The translations under genes and the position numbers were made by a program. From contig NZ_CAUM01000143.1 of NCBI RefSeq assembly GCF_000350085.1, positions 155,748 through 219,747 on the forward strand: DNA of 64,000 nt. The letters are read 5' to 3'. How positions within the stretch are numbered: position 1 is the first letter of the stretch; every line of letters starts with the position of its first letter. Positions 61,063-64,000 of the stretch are shown piece by piece. A model generated the notes under the pieces. It was not told where the DNA came from and ran no database searches. It saw nothing but the letters and a program-made list of their open reading frames with translations. The DNA comes from Mesorhizobium metallidurans STM 2683. Its GTDB lineage: Bacteria; Pseudomonadota; Alphaproteobacteria; Rhizobiales; Rhizobiaceae.

Positions 61063-61461
61063 TCAGGCGCTGGGTCTGGGAGGGTATGGGTCGGGCAGGA
61101 AACTTCGCCCGCGCGGGAATGGCGCGCGCAGCGCCGACGGCTGCCGCAAGCCGGGAGCTGTCGTCACGGCGAGGCCTTGTGGCAGGACCGCCACCACGGG
61201 CGCAATGCAGCTCGGCGGGCAACGCACAGGATTGTCGCTGCCGGCGGCATCCTTGAGGCATGCCTTGCAATCGCCGTTCATGGTGGCATCGGCCATCTTG
61301 GCCCTGCTGGTATTGGCGGGCATCGTCATACCTTTGTCGGCCGCCATTGTCATCCTTGCCGACATGACGTTGGCCTGGGCGGCAGACAGGCTGAACCCGG
61401 TGGTCAGGAAGACCGCCAGCAGCAGAACAAGGACGTGTTTTGGCGACCAACGTGCCATCAT
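61063..61461 (-). CDS. Small secreted Cys-rich protein of the copper island (copy 3)
   Basis: 132 residues. Signal VLVLLLAVFLTTGFSLSAAQ; Met-rich segment (RMTMAADKGMTMPANTS); NGDCKACLKDAAGS and RCPPSCIAPV; end PDPYPPRPSA. It shares plan with the proteins at 48331 and 54321. It lies upstream of, and in the same direction as, the oxidase. Unknown function, likely periplasmic metal or thiol chemistry. Confidence 0.65.
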   Translation of the reverse strand: MMARWSPKHVLVLLLAVFLTTGFSLSAAQANVMSARMTMAADKGMTMPANTSRAKMADATMNGDCKACLKDAAGSDNPVRCPPSCIAPVVAVLPQGLAVTTAPGLRQPSALRAPFPRGRSFLPDPYPPRPSA

Positions 61462-61593
61462 CGGTATAGGCTGGCCCTAAAAGGCGATGTTTGCAAGCCA
61501 AAACGCTGAACCGCGACGTTCAGACGCCTGCTCTGGCTGCTTCATGAGTTGTCATCCCGATTGAACCTTTGCCTTGCCGCGTCGTTGAATCGG

Positions 61594-61974
61594 ATGCCGC
61601 GCTACTACTTCGATTTCCAGCCCGATGGCGAACTCTGTCCCGATGATAAAGGGATGGACCTGTCCGGGCTTGTGGCGGCCAAAGACCAAGCCATAAGGAT
61701 ACTGGCCGAAATCAGCCGGGACGCGCTGCCACATGCTGGCCGCCGAGAGTTGGCGATCAAGGTTCGAGACAGTTCTGAGCATTTGGCTGCGCGGTGGATT
61801 TCACGGCCCAGAGCGCGGGAAATCCACCACCGTCTCAACCGTGTCGAGCCGCTTAAAAGCGGTGGCATCCAAAATAAACTTTGCCAGCCCCTTGAACCTC
61901 TAGGTGGCAGAGGTTCTAAGTCAGATGTCCTAGCGGACAATGGTCTGGCCGCAGATTGCATACAGGAGCGAAAC
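61594..61974 (+). pseudogene. DUF6894-like N-terminal region running into the next gene
   Basis: ATG 61594 gives PRYYFDFQPDGELCPDDKGM, then DLSGLVAAKDQAIRILAEI, the start of a DUF6894-like small protein (beta-rich, about 70 residues). After about residue 68 the sequence leaves the family and stays open, in frame, to 62334. A stop has apparently been lost or replaced, perhaps by a short insertion containing an inverted repeat at 61794-61829. Confidence 0.55.
61794..61829 (+). repeat. 10-base inverted repeat
   Basis: GGTGGATTTC and GAAATCCACC enclose 16 bases. It lies where the DUF6894-like coding similarity ends. It could be the edge of a small mobile remnant. Confidence 0.5.
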
Positions 61975-62334
61975 ATGACAGATGTAGCAAGCACGAGCAG
62001 TGGCGCCAAAGGTCACGGGCTTCTTTGTCCTGCTTGCAGGGTCGATCTTGTGATGAGCGAACGTCAAGGCATCGAGATCGACTACTGCCCCAAATGCCGC
62101 GGCGTTTGGTTGGATAGGGGCGAACTCGACAAGATCATCGAGCGCAGCGCGAGCGAAGAGGTTCAGGGCGCGCAGGCGCAGCCCTCCAGGCCGCAGCCCG
62201 CGCCGCAGGGGCAACCCTATCCGTCCGAAGGCTACTATGACAGCGGTCATGGTTCGAGGCACGGTGGCGGACATGGTGGCGGCCACGGTCAAAGCCGCAG
62301 GCACGGATCATTCCTCGGGCGGCTGTTCGATTAA
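61975..62334 (+). CDS. zf-TFIIB domain zinc protein with His/Gly-rich tail
   Basis: 119 residues; ATG 61975 has AGGAG upstream. Residues 14-55 form the zinc ribbon LLCPACRVDLVMSER, then DYCPKCRGVWLDRGELDKII (two CxxC pairs). The tail is His/Gly-rich (SGHGSRHGGGHGGGHGQSR), able to bind metal ions. Such proteins are common next to metal exporters. It is read in the same direction as the CDF gene 67 bases on. Confidence 0.85.
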   Translation: MTDVASTSSGAKGHGLLCPACRVDLVMSERQGIEIDYCPKCRGVWLDRGELDKIIERSASEEVQGAQAQPSRPQPAPQGQPYPSEGYYDSGHGSRHGGGHGGGHGQSRRHGSFLGRLFD

Positions 62335-62401
62335 CGACGTTCGCTCGTGATACAGGCGGCTTTCGCAGCGCCGGATCTTCACTGACAACGAGGGTTTACA
62401 C

Positions 62402-63341
62402 GTGGGCGCAGGACATTCACACGCAGCGGCTGCTTCGTCGGGGACCGCTGCGGACCGACAGGGAACCGCTGCGGGCCGACACAAGAGCAGGCTCGCAGGA
62501 GCTCTTGCTCTCACCACGACTTTCATGGCCGTCGAGGTTATCGGTGGTCTGTGGACGGGCAGCCTCGCGCTTCTCGCCGATGCGGCGCACATGCTGACGG
62601 ATGCAGGAGGTTTGGCCCTGGCGCTGATCGCCATCCGTTTCGCCGAACGTCCAGCGACCCCGCAAAAAACCTATGGCTATGTCCGTATGGAGGTTCTGTC
62701 CGCGCTGACGAATGCTGTAGTCCTTTTGCTGCTGACGATTTACATCTTCTACGAAGCTTACAAGCGCTTCCTCAATCCACCGGAAATTCTGGGGGGGGCC
62801 GATGCTGGCGGTGGCTGTGGCTGGCCTTGTGGTCAACCTGGTCAGCATGAAGCTTCTCTCCGCCGGATCGTCGGAAAGCCTTAATGTGAAGGGCGCCTAT
62901 TTCGAGGTGCTGAGCGATATGCTCGGCTCCCTCGGCGTCATAATCGCCGCGGCCGTCGTCATGCTTACCGGCTGGACGCTCGCCGATCCTATCATCGGCG
63001 CCGCGATCGGCCTGTTCATCGTTCCGCGCACATGGATTCTATTGAGACAGGCAATCCACATCCTCATGGAGGGTACGCCGCCCGAAGTCGACATCACGCT
63101 GCTTGAGCGAAAACTGCTCGACATTCCTGGCGTTGTCGCCGTCCACGATCTCCACGTCTGGACCATCACCTCCGGCATAGACGCCATGAGCTGCCATCTC
63201 GTCGTGGCCGACATGGGCCAGGCTCGGGCGACGCTTGTCGGCGCCAATGAGGCGATGAAGAGCGGTTTTGGCCTCACGCACACCACGATGCAGATCGAGG
63301 ACCAGAGCCTGCGTGAAGCCGAAGGCGAGTTGAAGCTATAG
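62402..63341 (+). CDS. CDF-family metal exporter (CzcD-like), broken by a G8 run
   Basis: From GTG 62402 the first 130 residues carry GHSHAAAA, the helix-2 site LLADAAHMLTDAGG (H-x3-D) and YGYVRMEVLSA. At the run of eight G (62791-62798) the frame is wrong by one. From ATG 62802 the rest continues in another frame: GAYFEVLSDMLGSLGVI (the E-x3-D site of CzcD), PRTWILLRQ, and the cytoplasmic domain VHDLHVWTITSG. Seven G would give one intact protein of about 312 residues. Exports zinc, cobalt or cadmium if functional. Confidence 0.82.
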
Positions 63342-63500
63342 CCGGCATCGCAAAACTCGCGGGCAATAGATCTATGCAGCATTTTCAAATGCAGCAGCCG
63401 AAGCCGCGTCGGACGCGGCGAGCGGCAGGCATGCCTAATCAGTGACAGTCCTGGCCGATCCCTGGCGGATCGCGCCCCAGGTCAGACGAAGGAGGCCGAC

Positions 63501-63947
63501 ATGGGCAGACATAGGCGAAACACTCATGGCGAGCAGCAGTTTTCCGGCCGAGAGATACCAGATGGTGTATCGGACAGGCGTCCAGCGTCGCAAGCATTGA
63601 AGCTGTTCTCCTGGACCATCGCAATCGCCGGTCTCGCGGTGTGGTCGCTGATCGCCTGGATCGGTTACGTCTTGGTCGATCCCGTCCTCGGTTGGGTCGC
63701 AGCCAATGCCGGCCTTCTGGTGGATAGCGGGAAAGGTCTCGCAACGGCGACCGGCGTCGGAAAGGAAGCGAGCAGCATTGTCGACGGTCTCGACGTCAGC
63801 GGCTTCATGGGACAGGCTATCGCCTTGCTGCGAGCGATCTTGAAGCCCGCGATTGTTGTTCTCTGGGCGATCGGCGCTCTCGCACTCTTGGCTGCGCCGA
63901 TGCTCCTGCCGCGTATCGGCCGGCTGCTCGCCCGGCGCCGGCATTGA
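63501..63947 (+). CDS. Hypothetical two-helix membrane protein
   Basis: 148 residues with AAGGAGG upstream. Helices: FSWTIAIAGLAVWSLIAWIG and ILKPAIVVLWAIGALALLAA. The N terminus is basic and polar; the C terminus ends in LPRIGRLLARRRH. It resembles conserved rhizobial membrane proteins found near metal-transport genes. No catalytic motif. Function unknown. Confidence 0.7.
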   Translation: MGRHRRNTHGEQQFSGREIPDGVSDRRPASQALKLFSWTIAIAGLAVWSLIAWIGYVLVDPVLGWVAANAGLLVDSGKGLATATGVGKEASSIVDGLDVSGFMGQAIALLRAILKPAIVVLWAIGALALLAAPMLLPRIGRLLARRRH

Positions 63948-64000
63948 CGGGCGCACATTTGCACTCAGTCCAGCAGACTGTTCTGCGGTTCTCGACCTGT

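Noticed and set aside
61605..62009. Minus-strand frame as a transposase remnant
   Set aside because: A short stretch looked coding-like, but no transposase motif or terminal repeats could be supported; only the small inverted repeat was kept.
1..64000. tRNA, rRNA, riboswitch or integrase attachment sites
   Set aside because: None was recognised by eye. A covariance-model scan was not possible, so small RNAs could have been missed.

Overview
The window looks like chromosomal or megaplasmid DNA from a soil alphaproteobacterium of the Rhizobiales, most likely Mesorhizobium or a close Phyllobacteriaceae relative. The reasons are the GC-rich, codon-biased genes, the abundance of ABC transporters for opines, polyols and compatible solutes, the ehu/eut/doe ectoine genes, and two intergenic repeat families familiar from rhizobial genomes (14000-14104, 31351-31456 and 39156-39198). 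The genus is an inference. No rRNA, tRNA, CRISPR array or complete insertion sequence was recognised.

Layout. (1) 1-2.8 kb: end of an HD-domain phosphohydrolase, then a decayed sugar-acid operon. It holds one intact gluconate 5-dehydrogenase-like SDR flanked by remnants of an FGGY kinase, another SDR and an idonate-dehydrogenase-like gene. (2) 2.8-5.9 kb: a ppGpp-hydrolase-like HD protein, a 54-residue Lys-rich protein, an unusual HAD phosphatase-ATPase fusion and a Nudix hydrolase. (3) 6.1-16.9 kb: a 2-hydroxyacid dehydrogenase and a GntR regulator divergent from an orphan catabolic operon: DUF1185 protein, alpha/beta-hydrolase/flavin-reductase fusion, luciferase-like monooxygenase, aldehyde dehydrogenase and a polyamine-type ABC importer. 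The GntR palindrome lies over the operon promoter. (4) 16.9-30.8 kb: polyol catabolism. A minus-strand ABC importer operon carries a xylitol/sorbitol-type dehydrogenase and is followed by an AraC regulator. A plus-strand block encodes a ketose 3-epimerase, ROK repressor, tagatose-type kinase, GatZ-like protein and two SDR polyol dehydrogenases. A shared 11-bp palindrome precedes the epimerase and the kinase.

(5) 30.8-31.8 kb: a scar of gene fragments and a repeat. (6) 31.9-46.1 kb: a near-complete ectoine/hydroxyectoine uptake and degradation cluster. The importer EhuBCDA plus GntR is on the minus strand; an M24 paralogue, EutB, EutC, DoeA, DoeB, DoeX, DoeC, DoeD and a quinone-reductase-like enzyme are on the plus strand. 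Uptake feeds ring opening (DoeA), deacetylation (DoeB), transamination (DoeD) and oxidation to aspartate (DoeC); EutB and EutC are thought to handle hydroxyectoine.

(7) 46.2-64 kb: a copper/silver resistance and periplasmic thiol-redox island. It has a Met-rich secreted protein, CusA/CusB-type efflux, a FixH-like protein, a PCYCGC-like Cys protein, DsbA-, SCO1-, TlpA- and CcmG-like thioredoxin-fold proteins, tandem DUF411 proteins, a Tat-exported multicopper oxidase, three small secreted Cys proteins with similar tails, and a CzcD-like CDF exporter. The island shows decay and duplication: a CcmG-like copy, a small membrane protein and the CDF gene each carry an apparent one-base frameshift, and the CcmG plus membrane-protein module occurs twice. 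No outer-membrane CusC and no metal-responsive regulator are visible here, so they must lie elsewhere or be absent.
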